From assembly GCA_033961575.1 (NCBI GenBank), contig CM066736.1, forward strand, positions 6,667,501 to 6,731,500: a DNA stretch of 64,000 nt. Reading direction: 5' to 3'. Below, piece after piece: positions 32,646 through 43,994 of this stretch (positions within the stretch are counted from its first letter, which is position 1; each line of letters opens with the position of its first letter). The DNA is from Aselliscus stoliczkanus (lineage: Eukaryota; Chordata; Mammalia; Chiroptera; Hipposideridae). The notes beneath the pieces are model-generated. The model worked only from the letters and a program-made list of their open reading frames with translations, was not told the DNA's origin and did not search any database. The position numbers were made by a program, and so were the translations under genes.

Positions 32646-32799
32646 GTGATGTGTAGAGAGGTTGTGCATAGGAAAGAGGGGGAAGAAAAGTGGACTGACA
32701 GCAACAAGAAAGGCAAAAATTAAAATTCTAACAGTATTGTGTTTAGTCGCCAGTCTCCAAGATGGCCCCCAATAATTCTGTCTCCCGATATTCACACTG

Positions 32800-33360
32800 G
32801 TATTAGTGTTCTGCTGAGTAAAAATTACTACAGTTTCTGTAGGCAAGAAGTTCTCTCTTCAAGGTTTCACATGTCAGTGAAGCTGTGATCTCATCTGAGG
32901 CATGGGGTCCTCTTCCAAGCTCATGGGTTGTTGGTAGAATTCATTTTCTGGCTTATGAAGGGAATCCCGTTTTCTTGCTTCCTGTCAACAGGGCACCAAC
33001 TCTCAGCTCCTAGGAGCTGTCCTCAGGTTGTTGCCATGTGGCCTCCTCCATACACAGTTCACATATAGTTATTTGCTTCTTCAAGGCCAGCAGGAGAAAA
33101 TTGCTTTGAATGTCTCTGATATCTTTTAAGGACTCATTTGATTAGGTCAGGGCACCCCAGGGTGTTTTGCAAAGTCAACTGATTAGGGACCATAATTACA
33201 TCTGCAAAATCTCTTCTGCCATATAACTGTAATATAAGCATGAGAGCGACATCCCATTGTGTTCATAAGTCCCACTCACACGCAAGGGAAGGAGATCCTA
33301 CTGGGCATGCACCCCAGAGGGGGCGGGAGTCCTGGGGGGCCGTTTTAGAATTCTGTCTAC
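32800..33360 (+). mobile_element. ancient mammalian repeat, family not named
   Basis: GTGATCTCATCTGAGGCATG, GGTCCTCTTCCAAGCTCATG and CATGTGGCCTCCTCCATAC-like phrases belong to a common old mammalian repeat. It is about 560 bp and its coding frames are meaningless. Confidence 0.6.
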
Positions 33361-33361
33361 C

Positions 33362-33575
33362 ACCATTCTGTTGTGTAGGACCCTCCCACACTGAATAGCA
33401 CTGGCTTGTGTAGCCGGACCATATTACAGAAATGATGGTGTGTGAATTCCGAGACTAGGTCATAAAAGACATCATGGTGGCCTTTTCCACTTCTCTCTCT
33501 CTCTCTCTTTCATTCTCTTTCTATGGGAATACAGCTGCCATGATGTGAGGGTGCTAAGCAGCCCTGAATATCACA
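33362..33575 (+). mobile_element. MLT1-like LTR (ERVL-MaLR) fragment
   Basis: GACCCTCCCACACTGAATAG, TGTGTGAATTCCGAGACTAG and a CTCTCTCTCTCTTT run match old MLT1 LTR features. No viral genes. Confidence 0.6.
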
Positions 33576-33616
33576 AACGCACACACAGAAAGGATTTATT
33601 AAAAAACACATGTGAG

Positions 33617-33719
33617 GGCCGGCCGAGTGACGTGGTGGTTAAGTGCTGGCTTGGGAAGCCAGTGGCCCCGGTTCAGGTCCCACATATGAGGGCCAGTAAC
33701 ACTGCCCTCAAAAAAAAAA
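33617..33719 (+). mobile_element. short bat SINE
   Basis: GGGCCGGCCGAGTGACGTGG head and A-tail. The duplications AACACATGTGAG and AACCACACGTGAG differ slightly. Confidence 0.92.
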
Positions 33720-33724
33720 ACCAC

Positions 33725-34084
33725 ACGTGAGCTGCTGTCACTTGGAGTCCAGGGCTGTCACAGCACACCCTTTGACCCTAAATAAACATCCACTTTCCTC
33801 ATTAACATCATTCAGGCCCTGGGAAAAAGCTCCTCTACATCTCTTAGATTGTGATCTCAAAATGACCTTTGTGTTCGCATGCGGTGAAGCTTCATGGATT
33901 GTGCAGCTGCCAAATCAGAGATGGCTTTTAGGGCAGGGACACTTTGAACGTTGGAAGTACTATACTACTTAGATAAGAGCAAAGACAAATGAATGAACCA
34001 ATAGCATAAATGCATAAGGAACCAATTTGTGGCTCTGGAGGCACTCATACATTAGTGTAATCGTTGCAACAACTGCACATGGCA
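33725..34084. other. no feature recognised
   Basis: Unique-looking sequence between a SINE and an LTR. A frame of 81 codons has no recognisable product. Confidence 0.45.
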
Positions 34085-34655
34085 GCTGTGGGGACAGCCT
34101 CTCAAATGCCCCCTAATGACCTTTGCCTTCTGGCATTCACACTCCTGTGTATCCCTCTCCTCTCCCCTGGAGTATGAGCTGGACCTGTACTTTGCTTTTA
34201 GCTGATAGAATACAGCAAAGGTGATAGGATTTCACATCTGTGATTTACCTTGCATAAGATTAGAACTACTATCTTGCTTGCAAACTTTTCTTGTTGACCC
34301 TCCTTGCTGGCTTTGAGCCATATGGAGAGGCTCGTGTGGCATGAAACAGGTTGGGGCTTTAGCCAACAGCCGGCAAAGACCTGAGGCTCTCAGTGGGCCA
34401 GCCCATAAGGAATTGAGTCCTGAACCTCCGGTGGAGCTTAGAGGCAGGTCCTTCCCCTGTGGAGTCTCTGATGGGACCCCAGTCCTGGCTGACTTCCTGA
34501 CTGCAGCCTTGATAAGAGACTGAAGCAGAGTTCAGCTAAGCCATGCCTGGATTCTTGACCATAGAAACTATGAGACAGTAAATCTGTCTGGTTTTAAACT
34601 GCTAAATTTATGGTTATTTGCTACATAGCAATCTATAACTAACACAGCAACAGAG
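34085..34655 (+). mobile_element. MLT1 LTR (ERVL-MaLR), nearly complete
   Basis: Contains ATGACCTTTGCCTTCTGGCA, TTGACTGCAGCCTTG-like (CTGACTGCAGCCTTGATAAG), GGATTCTTGACCATAGAAAC and AATCTATAACTAACACAG at the end. The order fits the 3' half of a MaLR LTR. Non-coding. Confidence 0.75.
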
Positions 34656-35480
34656 GATCGTTTTGAAATATTAAATGATTCATATTACCCTTAAATTTGA
34701 ATATATGGAGATCTAGATGTAAAACACATGAAGTGTGACACATTCCTTTACTTTGACTACTAGACATTGAACTCTGGGAGAGTGAGCAGTTTTATTTTTG
34801 AGTAATTATGAGAATTTAATTAAAATTTAAAACTAACATTTGTAGCTTTATTAAATAATTTACTTTTAAATGTTATTTTAATTTTATATTTGTGTTTTGC
34901 CTTTTGACTTTAAAAGATAATTTTAATTTAATAGATTTAATTTTCACAGAAAAAATCTTTTAGGAGAAAAATAACTTTTAAAAACAAAATATTTTATATT
35001 GTTATATTTCTATATTTCTGATCAAAATATATTCAAACTTTGTATATTTTGATATAATTTCACTTTATTTTTTTATTCCTTTAGATCATCACTCTCAGTA
35101 GCACACAAATTATGTAAAATCTTGGTTATTATAACATGATGAACAATTTTGCTAAAATGAGGGCAAGAAAAATAAGTTTTATGGAATAAATATATAGTAA
35201 GTTATTGGTTATATATGTCTTTTTAAATTATTGATTTAGACATCACTGTCACATCAATACAATATCTAGGCATGTACAATGACAATTTAATTCAGTCACC
35301 TTTGATACTTTACCAGTTTTCAATCATGTAAAAACCATAGCTTTATGTATATTTTTGACTTTCTTGAAATTAAGGCATAGTTGTTAAAATAGGAAGTTAG
35401 AACCTACTTTGACAGTTTGTAAGCTTGGTTTATATGAAGAAGACTTTTAGACATGTGGCCTGTGCGCCTCAATGTGTACC
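34656..35480. repeat. AT-rich stretch, no gene recognised
   Basis: About 800 bp of high AT content without long frames. It may be the remnant of an old LINE, but no motif was recognised. Confidence 0.5.
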
Positions 35481-35484
35481 CTTG

Positions 35485-35605
35485 TCCTGGCCCTGCAGAG
35501 GTCATGGCAGGCTGGCCCACAGTTACTCAGCTGGCAGATGGAGCTAAGATTCAAACTCACATCGTCCTGGACTGCAAGGTCTGGGCTGCGCGAGAGATGT
35601 GACCG
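35485..35605 (-). mobile_element. MIR SINE fragment
   Basis: TTACTCAGCTGGCAGATGGAGCTAAGATTCAAACTC-type reverse MIR core and head. Confidence 0.65.
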
Positions 35606-35734
35606 GCCGTGGGTTAGCTCATGGTCCAGCAGAGGAACTGCCACCTGAGGACGCCCATAGAAGCTGGGAAACCCAGTGGTCTGGGCAGGAGAGGGTACAG
35701 AATTGGGACGTCCAGTGCAAAAGGAAAGTACATT

Positions 35735-35825
35735 ATAATTAATAAATTATTAAAATTTATTAAATGTATTAAAATTATTTTAATTACTCAAATTATAATT
35801 AAAATTACAATTAATAAAGTGTTAA
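35735..35825. repeat. AT-rich low-complexity repeat (TTAATAAAT type)
   Basis: Degenerate repeats of ATTAAAATTATT with local inverted symmetry. Confidence 0.8.
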
Positions 35826-36189
35826 GAATTTCCAAATGCTGACAGTAGAGCACGAAAGGAAATAGGAGTCCTTTCTAAGTGCATGGTACTCTGCTACTGT
35901 ATGGGTCACATGCCATTGGTCAGGGGGCTTCCTGGAGGTGGTGGCTCTTAGCCCCCTTCTCATGCTTGTAATGGGTAGGATTGGCTGTGGCCGAAAGAAG
36001 GGGCAAGAGCAACTGGGAAGGATGAGTTCTGTCTGTTTATAGCACTTTATTTTAAAAACAAGTGTATTTAAATAAAAATGTGAGTCATTTCAAGGAAAAA
36101 ATTTAAGGAAACAAAAGCATATGTGATATGCGGATGTGGAAAAAATTATGATGAGTGATCAGAATGACGAGTTTGGGAAATTGCTTTCT

Positions 36190-36400
36190 TGGTGTGTGTG
36201 TCTACAAGCGTGTAATTATGAGTGTGTGCACATGACTTTGTATATGAATCTTTGATTGTGTCAGTAAAAATGAGTGTGAGTCTCTGTGAGTGTGAATGTG
36301 TGATATATGTTTATTGAAGCATGTCTGTGCATGTGTGTACTATTGTGTGAATGTGTGCGGAGTCTATGAGGATGTGTGCATGCAAACCTTTCTTCTGAAC
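36190..36400. repeat. degenerate TGTGTGAG-type minisatellite
   Basis: Many variants of GTGTGAGTGTGA and GTGTGCATG over about 200 bp. The cysteine-rich frame at 36296-36502 is a product of this repeat and not a gene. Confidence 0.75.
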
Positions 36401-36504
36401 TTCTGCAAGGAGAATGTAAAATGTGGACTTGTTTACACTGGATGCATTTCTAACACCTGTGTATACAAGTATGTCAGCTATTGCCACCATAATGCTGTGT
36501 AACA

Positions 36505-36690
36505 AACACGGAAGTGGGGAAAGAGTGCTAACGCAATGGACATGCGGTTTCCTTTTGGGTGATGAAAGTGTTCTAGAACTGATTGTAACGATGATTGCAC
36601 AACGGTGAATGTGCTAAAAAACCATTGACTTGTACTATTTAAATGGGGAATTTTGTGGTATGTGAATTATGTCTCAATTCAGCTATTACA
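36505..36690 (+). mobile_element. L1 (L1M type) 3' end
   Basis: GTAACGATGATTGCACAACG, CATTGACTTGTACTATTTAA and TATGTGAATTATGTCTCAAT follow the consensus of an L1M 3' end. Confidence 0.8.
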
Positions 36691-36699
36691 TAACCACAC

Positions 36700-37060
36700 T
36701 TATTTTTTTGCTCACTCATCTCCCTGTGAACTGTAGCTCTTCTGGAATCACCCAGGCTTGGCTCTGGGCTGCAGCTGAGTTCAGGTGTGTGCTGCATGTT
36801 TTCTTTCTACAGGTCTTTCATCCTCTTTGGATCAGCAATTGCTGTGGTATGTTCCTTTCATGGTGAATAGCAGAAATGCAAGGGGCAAGCAGACACATTA
36901 AAATTTCATAACGCCTTGGCTTGGAACTAGCATATCATTTCTGCCCACAATTCTATTGACTGAAAACAATTGCATGGCCAAGTCCAAGTCCAACATCAAC
37001 AGGACAGGAAAATATACTTGCCTCACTCTCATAGGTTTTCCCATCTCAGAGCTCATGTGC
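36700..37060 (+). mobile_element. ancient mammalian repeat, family not named
   Basis: GCAGAAATGCAAGGGGCAAG, CTTGGCTTGGAACTAGCATA and AACAATTGCATGGCCAAGTC mark an old repeat seen widely in mammals. Confidence 0.5.
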
Positions 37061-37113
37061 CTGTGTGAGCTATCTTGCTTCCAGCCTTAGTCAAACCCCT
37101 ATGTGAAGACTTT

Positions 37114-37219
37114 TCTTTTTTTTTTGAGGGCAGTATCACTGGCCCTCATATGTGGGACCTGAACCGGGGCCGCTGGCTTCCCAAGCCAGCGCTTAACCAC
37201 CGCGCCACTCGGCCGGCCC
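37114..37219 (-). mobile_element. short bat SINE
   Basis: Reverse copy. TGAAGACT flanks it at about 37104 and 37220. Confidence 0.92.
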
Positions 37220-37379
37220 TGAAGACTATTTTTGAAACGAAATCCAGTCACACTCAGTATTTAGTGCATCTAGTAACTTGGCTGAAGATTTCAAGGCTTA
37301 TGGAGAAGGATCGCATGGCATATTGTGCAACTTCCCACACTGTATTTATGGCTTCATCATTCTCCCATCTCTGCTTGGG

Positions 37380-37605
37380 GAGATGGGGAGACTTCTGAGA
37401 AAGGGTAACATTTGACCAGATCTTGAAGGCTGAGGAGGATTTGGGCACAAGACTATAATAGGAAAGAACATTCCAGGGAGAGGGAATAGCATGGATAAAG
37501 TGAGGACATGTCTGGTACAGTTGAGGAAATTCAAGTACTTGGCACGGCTGGAGTGGAAGTTATGAGCTGGGTGAGGCTGATGTTCCACAGACCTATGAAG
37601 TCGCT
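37380..37605 (-). mobile_element. L2 LINE fragment
   Basis: GGGTAACATTTGACCAGATC, GAACATTCCAGGGAGAGGGA and CACGGCTGGAGTGGAAGTTA in reverse L2 order. Confidence 0.75.
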
Positions 37606-38150
37606 TATACTGTGTCCAGCTAGGCAAGAACTCATTTCCCAGAATTACCTTGCCTATATGGTCCTGGGTTAGCAATGGCTAAGAAGAAATCTGTGTGAGA
37701 TTTGGAGGTGGTAGTGAAACTGAAGCCATGCTTTTTATGTGCTGAAGGTTAAATGCAGGGCCCCAGGCACCGTGGACACAGGTTTCAATTGTCCTCGTGG
37801 CTCTGTGTTCATCCTCCCAGGTTCCAGTTTGTCCTTGTTCTCATTTATGCCTAGCCTTTCCCCTTGACAGCTGATCTAAGTGATGCAGAGACAAGATCAT
37901 TGAATAGGCTCCTCTGCCAGCTGCCACAATAGCATCCAGTCTAATCTTTGTAATCAATCCTTTCTTCTATGGTGTTCATAGTGACTCTGGTGGAACCATG
38001 ATAGATATAGCCGGAATCATAAAAACCTCTCTGTGCCACACTGAGGCATTTGGGCTTCATCTTTTAGAATGGTTTTTCTCAAATTTCAGTCATTTGAGGG
38101 TCACTTTGACAGAGGTAATGCTAAATGTTCACCAAACCCCTTTCCTTCTG
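37606..38150. other. no feature recognised
   Basis: Unique-looking sequence, possibly with L2 remnants near 38030-38070 (TGGGCTTCATCTTTTAG). No gene. Confidence 0.4.
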
Positions 38151-38154
38151 AACT

Positions 38155-38470
38155 TATGACTCCATCTTCAGCTTCCCTTGCAGCTAAGCGGGCCCATGTG
38201 ATGAAGTTCTAGCTAATGAATGTAGGCTGGAATGAGGCGTGCGTGTCCAGGACTGGTCCCCAAATCCTTCCATGTGACATTGTAGACTCACTCTCACTTC
38301 TCCAGTCTGCCAATGCAGAAGGTTTCCCAAGGCCTGGAAGTTTTTAGAGCCACCAACTGGGAGGAGCCTGGATCCTTGAATGCCTTGTGGAACAGAGCCC
38401 CCACCCCCTTGGGCCGTAACATGAAAAACAGAACTTTATTACATAGAGCTAGTGAGATTTGGAAATGTTT
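38155..38470 (+). mobile_element. old LTR-like repeat
   Basis: CAGCTTCCCTTGCAGCTAAG, GGCCCATGTGATGAAGTTCT and GGGAGGAGCCTGGATCCTTG are phrases of an old LTR-like repeat; a relative is at 41555-42062. Name not assigned. Confidence 0.5.
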
Positions 38471-38581
38471 GTTAGAATGGGGTGGTCGACCTTGAGGAAA
38501 ACAACCATCTTCAGTGTTAGCATAACTATAACCTTCGACTATCTGCAGTGTTGATTTAATCACTTAAAAAGTTACTGTTTA

Positions 38582-39010
38582 GGGCCGGCCGAGTGGCGCA
38601 TTGGTTAAGAGCTGGTTTTGGGATGCCAGCGGCCCCGGTTCAGATCCCACATATGAGAGAGCCAGTGACACTGCCCTCTACAGCTAACAACAGCTCCACC
38701 TGGAGCTGGGCTGTACGAGCCCCGGTGACGGTGTAGGCTGCAGCCCCTGCTGCAGTGGGCTGCCATAGGCTACAGTGAGCGGCCGGCAGCCAGTGTGAGC
38801 TGCCAATAGCCGTGGTGAGCGACATCCAGAGGCTGGTCACCGATCTGCCTCATCCGGGAAGAGCGCAATGACAATACCAACATGGGCCAGTGAAGCAACA
38901 TCCTCCACAACTAGACTGAAGAACAAAAAGACAGAAACTTGTCCATTCCCCTTCCCCGATTCCCCAACGCTGTTCCCCTCCCCCAATTCCCCAATCAAAT
39001 CTTAAAAAAA
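38582..39010 (+). mobile_element. long bat SINE with perfect 16-bp duplication
   Basis: Full-length copy of about 429 bp. AAAAAGTTACTGTTTA is exact at 38566-38581 and 39011-39026. The intact ends suggest a recent insertion. Confidence 0.95.
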
Positions 39011-39359
39011 AAAAAGTTACTGTTTATAACTTTAATTTATTTAAAAAGAGAACTTCTTGTCACTATCCATCAAGAGAAAAGCAGCATCACTCATGGTAGA
39101 GAAAAGGTAAAAGCAAGAAATAAATGCAATGACAATCAGGCAATGCTGTGAAATTCTTTCTCTATCCTTTTCCTCCCAAGGGCTTTGGAGCCTGAGACGT
39201 GCTCTCGTTTTGCCATGAAGAGGGATTAATGAGTACTTGATAGGCATTAAAGACAGGTAAGCACCAAACTGAGGCCTTCTCCATAATGTTATTGAACCAT
39301 CAGTGATAATCACACAACACTCTATGAAACTACCTGAGCGAAAGAAAGCTGAACAATCT

Positions 39360-39790
39360 TAAAACATTTCTTACTGTGGAAAATTTCAAACACATGCACA
39401 CAATGTAATGAGAATAGTAATATAAACCCCCACGTGTGTATTACCCACCTTCAACAGTTACCAATTTTCTTTGCCACTCTAGTACATCTGCTATCCATCC
39501 CCCCATTTCCTTTCTTGATGGAATATTTTAGAGTAAATCCCAGACATCATATCATTTCACCCACAAATACTTCAGTATGTACTTCTAACAATAAGGGCAT
39601 TTGAAAACAATCCACAATACCATTATTGTACTTAAAAGTCAACAATTCCTTATTATCATTTAATACTCAGTCATTCAGTGTTCCATTTTCCCTAATGACC
39701 ACAAAAATGAGGTCTTACAGTTGGCTTGTTTAAATCCAGATCTGAACAGGGGCATACATTGCATTTGGTTGATATGTACTTGCTTTCTTT
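39360..39790. mobile_element. ancient L1 3'UTR-type fragment
   Basis: GTAAATCCCAGACATCATAT, AACAATTCCTTATTATCATT and ACATTGCATTTGGTTGATAT are typical L1M 3'UTR phrases. Confidence 0.85.
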
Positions 39791-39794
39791 TAAA

Positions 39795-40771
39795 CGTATA
39801 GTGGATTGATTGCAATAAATACCCTGTCTTTGCATCCACTGCCTTAGCTCTGTGACTTTGCAGCTTCACCTGTTGAGAGGTGGAGTCTGTCTCTCCATCT
39901 TGGAATCTAAACTTGATCATGTCACTTGCTTTGGCCAATACGATGCAGCGGAAGTGATGATTTCTGGGTCTGGGCCTTGAGATGTCTTGCACGATTCCAT
40001 TGAGCCTGCCCCAGACCAAAAGAACTGCCCATCTGATCACAGATTCATGAGAAATAATTAATTGTTATTTTATTTATTTATTTATTTATTTATTTATTTG
40101 TTTATTGAGGGCAGTGTCACTGGCCCTCATATGTGGGATTCGAACTGAGGCCGCTAGTGTCCAAGCTAGCTCTTAACCACCGCGCCTCTCGGCCGGCCTT
40201 TTTAAAATTTTTTTAAAGATTTTATTGGGGAATTGGGGGAGGGTATCAGTCAAGTTGTTGTTCTTCAGTCTTTGTTGTGGAGGGCACCAGTCACCATCTG
40301 GCTTCCCATAGGCAGCTCGTGACCTCTAAGCTCAAGGTGCTGAGTTCAGTCTTAGTTGCTGGTGGGCGTAGCCACCATCCCATGCGGAAGTAGAACCAGC
40401 AGTCTTGTTGTTAAGAGCACACGTCCTATCCACTCAGCCAACTGGGTGGCAGCTCAGTTCAAGGTGCCCAGTACAATCTTTAGTTGCGTGTGGGCGTAGC
40501 CCACCATTGAACAGGCAATCTTGTTGTTACACCAGATGAGCCATCCTGCCAACTGTTGGCAGCTCAGTGACAGCTCAGCTAAGGCGCAGCATTCACTGGC
40601 CCATGTGGGAATCGAACCTGCACCCCTGTTGCTCAGAGCTCGTGTTCTAAGCCAACTCTTAATCAACTGAGCCACTCGGCCATCCCCTAATTAATTGTTA
40701 TTTTAAATCACTATGTTCTAGTGTGGTTTATTACATAGCATTATTGTGGCAAACAGATAACTGATACAAAT
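39795..40771 (+). mobile_element. MLT1-like LTR (ERVL-MaLR), split by tandem SINEs
   Basis: The left part (to 40072) has CACCTGTTGAGAGGTGGAGT and CATGTCACTTGCTTTGGCCA. The right part (40688-40771) has TTATTACATAGCATTATTGT and AACAGATAACTGATAC. Together they follow the MLT1 order. Non-coding. Confidence 0.78.
40073..40687 (-). mobile_element. tandem pair: short SINE joined to multi-unit SINE, one insertion site
   Basis: A short SINE (body about 40107-40198, after a TTTA-repeat tail) directly abuts a multi-unit Ves-like SINE (40199-40687), both reverse. A single perfect 18-bp duplication TAATTAATTGTTATTTTA flanks the pair (40055-40072 and 40688-40705). Confidence 0.92.
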
Positions 40772-40789
40772 CAACAAAATTTTCCCTCC

Positions 40790-41150
40790 TTTGTAAAATG
40801 TCATTTACTTGCTAATGATACTAAGTCATTGGTTCTTTCATGTCTGACATTTTAGAGTTTTGCTAATTACATCCCATGTGTCATTTAATGTTAGTCCCCA
40901 TATTTTCCCATATTTCTTGTAAACCGGTAGCAGGCACACAATGTCTGGTTATCCTTCTTTGTGCATTGTTAAGATTGATCAGTGGGTTCAGCAAAAAATT
41001 TTAGATGAGGTTATATCAGGGAGACTTCCTGGAGGAACCAGGCTTGAGTTGGGCCTCTTTCAAGGACAAATGGGAATTAGATAGAACAAGAGAAGGAGGA
41101 AATGTAACAAGTGAGAAGGTTGGATAGTGTGATTTAGAGAGTGTTCTGAA
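40790..41150. mobile_element. L1M-type fragment and L2 fragment
   Basis: TTTGCTAATTACATCCCATG and TTCTTGTAAACCGGTAGCAG are L1M-like (to about 40990). GAGACTTCCTGGAGGAACCA is L2-like in reverse. Confidence 0.5.
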
Positions 41151-41154
41151 AATA

Positions 41155-41550
41155 CAGAGAAAAAAAACTCGTTAATCATCCTCATATCTGCTTCCATTGT
41201 TATCCCCTGGTCTAGAGGCCAGGCCAGGAACCAGATTTCATCTCAGATTCTAATTCTAATAGGTTTGTAATGGGTGCATAGAGTACTCTGTTGTAATACA
41301 TTGTGAAATCACATTCCTGCTCACTAGGAAAGACTTCTGTGATCTACTAGTGATGTATGTTGTGGGTCTAGGATGCTGAGTGATGGTATGACTGCTGTGA
41401 ATCTGCCCAGGATCAGTGACTCTGCCTCACCTCAGGGCCTTTGACATTGGACCCTGGAAGGAAATAAGGGCTGAATGGGATACCTGACATGGACTGTGGC
41501 AGACCTTGTTGGTTGCTTACCAACCTTCATTCACCTTTTTGTCTGTTAAT
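41155..41550. other. no feature recognised
   Basis: Unique-looking sequence without a supported gene. Confidence 0.45.
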
Positions 41551-41554
41551 GGAA

Positions 41555-42062
41555 CTTTAGATGATAGAGATTGATTTAGACATGAACAGTGACCCAGTTC
41601 TGGCCACTGAGAAATAAGAGGAAGTCTGCTTCTGGGGCTTCTGCAGAATTTTTTCTTCCTGAATTAAAAGAAATGTGTGAAGGGCTGGCTGAGTGGCACG
41701 GTGGTTAAGCGCTGGCCTGGGAAGCCACCGGCCCCGGTTCAGGTCCCACATATGAGGGCCAGTGACACTGCCCTAAAATAAATAAATAAATAAAATGATT
41801 AAAAAAAAAAAAAGAAATGTGTGAAGAGATGCTTCCCACCCCAACTTTCCTTTGGAGATGGTTGTATGAGGACATGATGCCTGGGCAGTGGCAGCCATTT
41901 TGTGGCTATGAGGAGACATGGCCAACATGTCAAGGATGGTGGAGAAATATGGAGAAAACCTGGGTGTTTAAAGTGCTTGAGTCATGAACAAACTCTAGAA
42001 TCACCAGTTTCTAAATTAGTTGTTATGTAAAAAGTAAACCTCTGTTATTTAATACATGTTTA
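41555..42062 (+). mobile_element. old LTR-like repeat split by a SINE
   Basis: CCAGTTCTGGCCACTGAGAA lies before the SINE. GGCAGTGGCAGCCATTTTGT and AAAGTAAACCTCTGTTATTTAA-type sequence lie after it. The order fits an old LTR. No coding region. Confidence 0.5.
41683..41813 (+). mobile_element. short bat SINE with perfect 13-bp duplication
   Basis: The tail has TAAA repeats and an A-run. GAAATGTGTGAAG is exact at 41670-41682 and 41814-41826. Confidence 0.94.
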
Positions 42063-42144
42063 GCCAGGCATTCTTTTACTTATGGCCAAAGACAACCCAA
42101 AGTACATACTGACCATCTCCTGTGCTTCATGGACATAGTTCAAG

Positions 42145-42235
42145 CTAGTATTTTCAAACCATGGCTGAGTCATGAAAACAATTTAGTGGATCATGACCAA
42201 CATAAAAAAAAGAAAAAAGAAATAGCATTGATAAT
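42145..42235 (+). mobile_element. short hAT-like fragment
   Basis: GTATTTTCAAACCATGGCTG and AATTTAGTGGATCATGACCA match, in reverse, the element at 12476-13217. Confidence 0.55.
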
Positions 42236-42299
42236 ATGAAAGGGCACACACATAAAAAGGATTAATTGTTGCAGAATTATTGTTTTAATTACATGTGTC

Positions 42300-42650
42300 C
42301 CAGGTTAGGTTTTCCAAGGAAGCAGACCCTGAGACAGAGGTTAGTGTTTGGGAGGTTTATTAGGGAATGTCCTTGAGATTAACTCCTGTGGAAGGGAGGG
42401 GCAGGAAGCAGGAGTGGGCAGGGGCAGAGTCAAGCTAGTATGCGGGCTCCGCAGCAATAACCCAGACTGACCCCACAGGGAACCCAGAACCCAGGAGTTA
42501 ACGTGGGTCTTCAGAATTGTCCTGTGTTGGGCCAGGATTGCCAGGTCTTTTTCTTTCCCTCAAGTAATCAATCACTGGACATGAGCTACCCCAGGAAAGG
42601 GGTGTGACCTTGGGCAAGGTGGCAGGGAGCTCAAAGTCACACCCCTGTCC
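42300..42650 (+). mobile_element. ancient repeat, family not named
   Basis: GGGAGGTTTATTAGGGAATG and the GCAGACCCTGAGACAGAGGT start are typical of an old mammalian repeat. Weaker relatives seem to occur at about 50270-50560 and 56180-56660. Confidence 0.45.
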
Positions 42651-42684
42651 TTGGAGGAGGATGGAGCAGTACATGCCCATTATT

Positions 42685-42702
42685 GTGTATGTGTGTGTGT
42701 GT

Positions 42703-42736
<34 letters not shown>
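42685..42736 (+). repeat. (TG)n-(GA)n compound microsatellite
   Basis: (TG)n switches directly to (GA)n. The frame reading EREREKERERE is an artefact of it. Confidence 0.95.
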
Positions 42737-42739
42737 CTG

Positions 42740-43392
42740 ATTGTGATGCGGATGTTATTTCTTTTTGTGGGACCTGGTTAAAGCAGTTTGCAAGCCTCTG
42801 GCTAGGCTGTTGCATTTCCACCTGAATTGTTATCCTCCTGATTGCCTTTTGGGGTGTCATCACTTTTTCCAAGGCTCCGCTTTCAAGAGGCAGCCCAGTC
42901 TTGGTGAGACAGCCCCCTGGCACATTTAAACACCAACAACGAGCTTAGCTGCTGGTGCCTCCCATGCATTAAGGAATGACAGCAGCTGCCAGTGTCCCAA
43001 ATGAAAATGACTAAGGAGGATTAAAGCCAAATGATGTCATCACCCCTGAGCCCTCCGGTCCTCCCGGGTGCCCCTTTCCGAGCCTGTGTTGGTGAGCTTC
43101 TCTTTACCCCAGTTTATTTCAGTCTCCCTTCCCCAGCCTTTAGCAATTGGATTTTAAGTAATGTAATTATAAGGGGGTTACAGGCTCAGAACAAGCTCTA
43201 GTCTTGGGAAACATCTGGAGGAACCTCTCACGCTGTTGGTTTACAAAACCCTCCGTTAGTGGCTCCATGGTTGTTGCTTGGAAGAGTGGGGAAAGAAGGA
43301 TAAAAACCAGAGGGACTGTGCCTCTGCCCTCTGAATGGGAAAGAAAGCCCCAGCTTTCTGCAGAGCTAGAATTACAGTCAGGCTTCCCCTGT
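42740..43392. other. no feature recognised
   Basis: Unique-looking sequence; several frames below 85 codons, none recognised. Confidence 0.45.
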
Positions 43393-43504
43393 GCCAGAAC
43401 CTCCTGGGGAGCTTGCGAAAATGCAGATTCCTGGGCCCTTCCAAATATCCAATGAATTGGGTTCTCCAGGAGGATGGGACTCAGGAATCTGCATCTAGAA
43501 AAAA
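43393..43504 (+). mobile_element. MER5A-like hAT-Charlie element
   Basis: CAGAACCTCCTGGGGAGCTT, AATGCAGATTCCTGGGCCC and ACTCAGGAATCTGCATCTAG follow the MER5A order. Confidence 0.8.
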
Positions 43505-43514
43505 CTTTTCACTT

Positions 43515-43990
43515 TGAAATAATTCCACTCTTGCTGAGACGTTACAAGAATCCTGCAAAGGATTCCTGTATATTCTTTATCCTGATTTTTGCCACATTGG
43601 CGTCATCATTCCTCTCTTTGTATATATAAATATGCATATTGTTTTTTTCTGAATCATTTGAGAAGTTGCAAATGTGATGCCTCTTTACCTCTGGCTATCT
43701 CCTAAGATCAAGGAAATTCTCTTACATAACCACACCATAATTATCAAATTTGGGATACTTAGTGTGAGGCAGTACTGTTATCTAAGCCACATTCCATAGC
43801 AAATTTCCCTAATTGTCCTCCACCCGCCTTTTTTAATAATCCAGAATCACACAGTGCTTTTAGTGGTCATTTCTTTTTTGTCCCTTTTAATCTGAAACAG
43901 TTCCTCAGACTTTTTTTTGTTTTTTCTTTGTCGTTCATGACCTTGACATTTCAAAGTGTCTAGACCAGTTGTTGGGGAGAATATTCCTCT
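43515..43990. mobile_element. ancient L1 3'UTR-type fragment
   Basis: GCTGAGACGTTACAAGAATC, AAACAGTTCCTCAGAC and TTCATGACCTTGACATTTCA are L1M 3'UTR phrases. Related to the copies at 9655 and 39360. Confidence 0.8.
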
Positions 43991-43994
43991 CTTT

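Noticed and set aside
36296..36502. Cys-rich small protein (MCDICLLKHVCACVYYCVNVC...)
   Set aside because: Generated by the TG-rich minisatellite. No signal peptide or conserved spacing supports a toxin or defensin.
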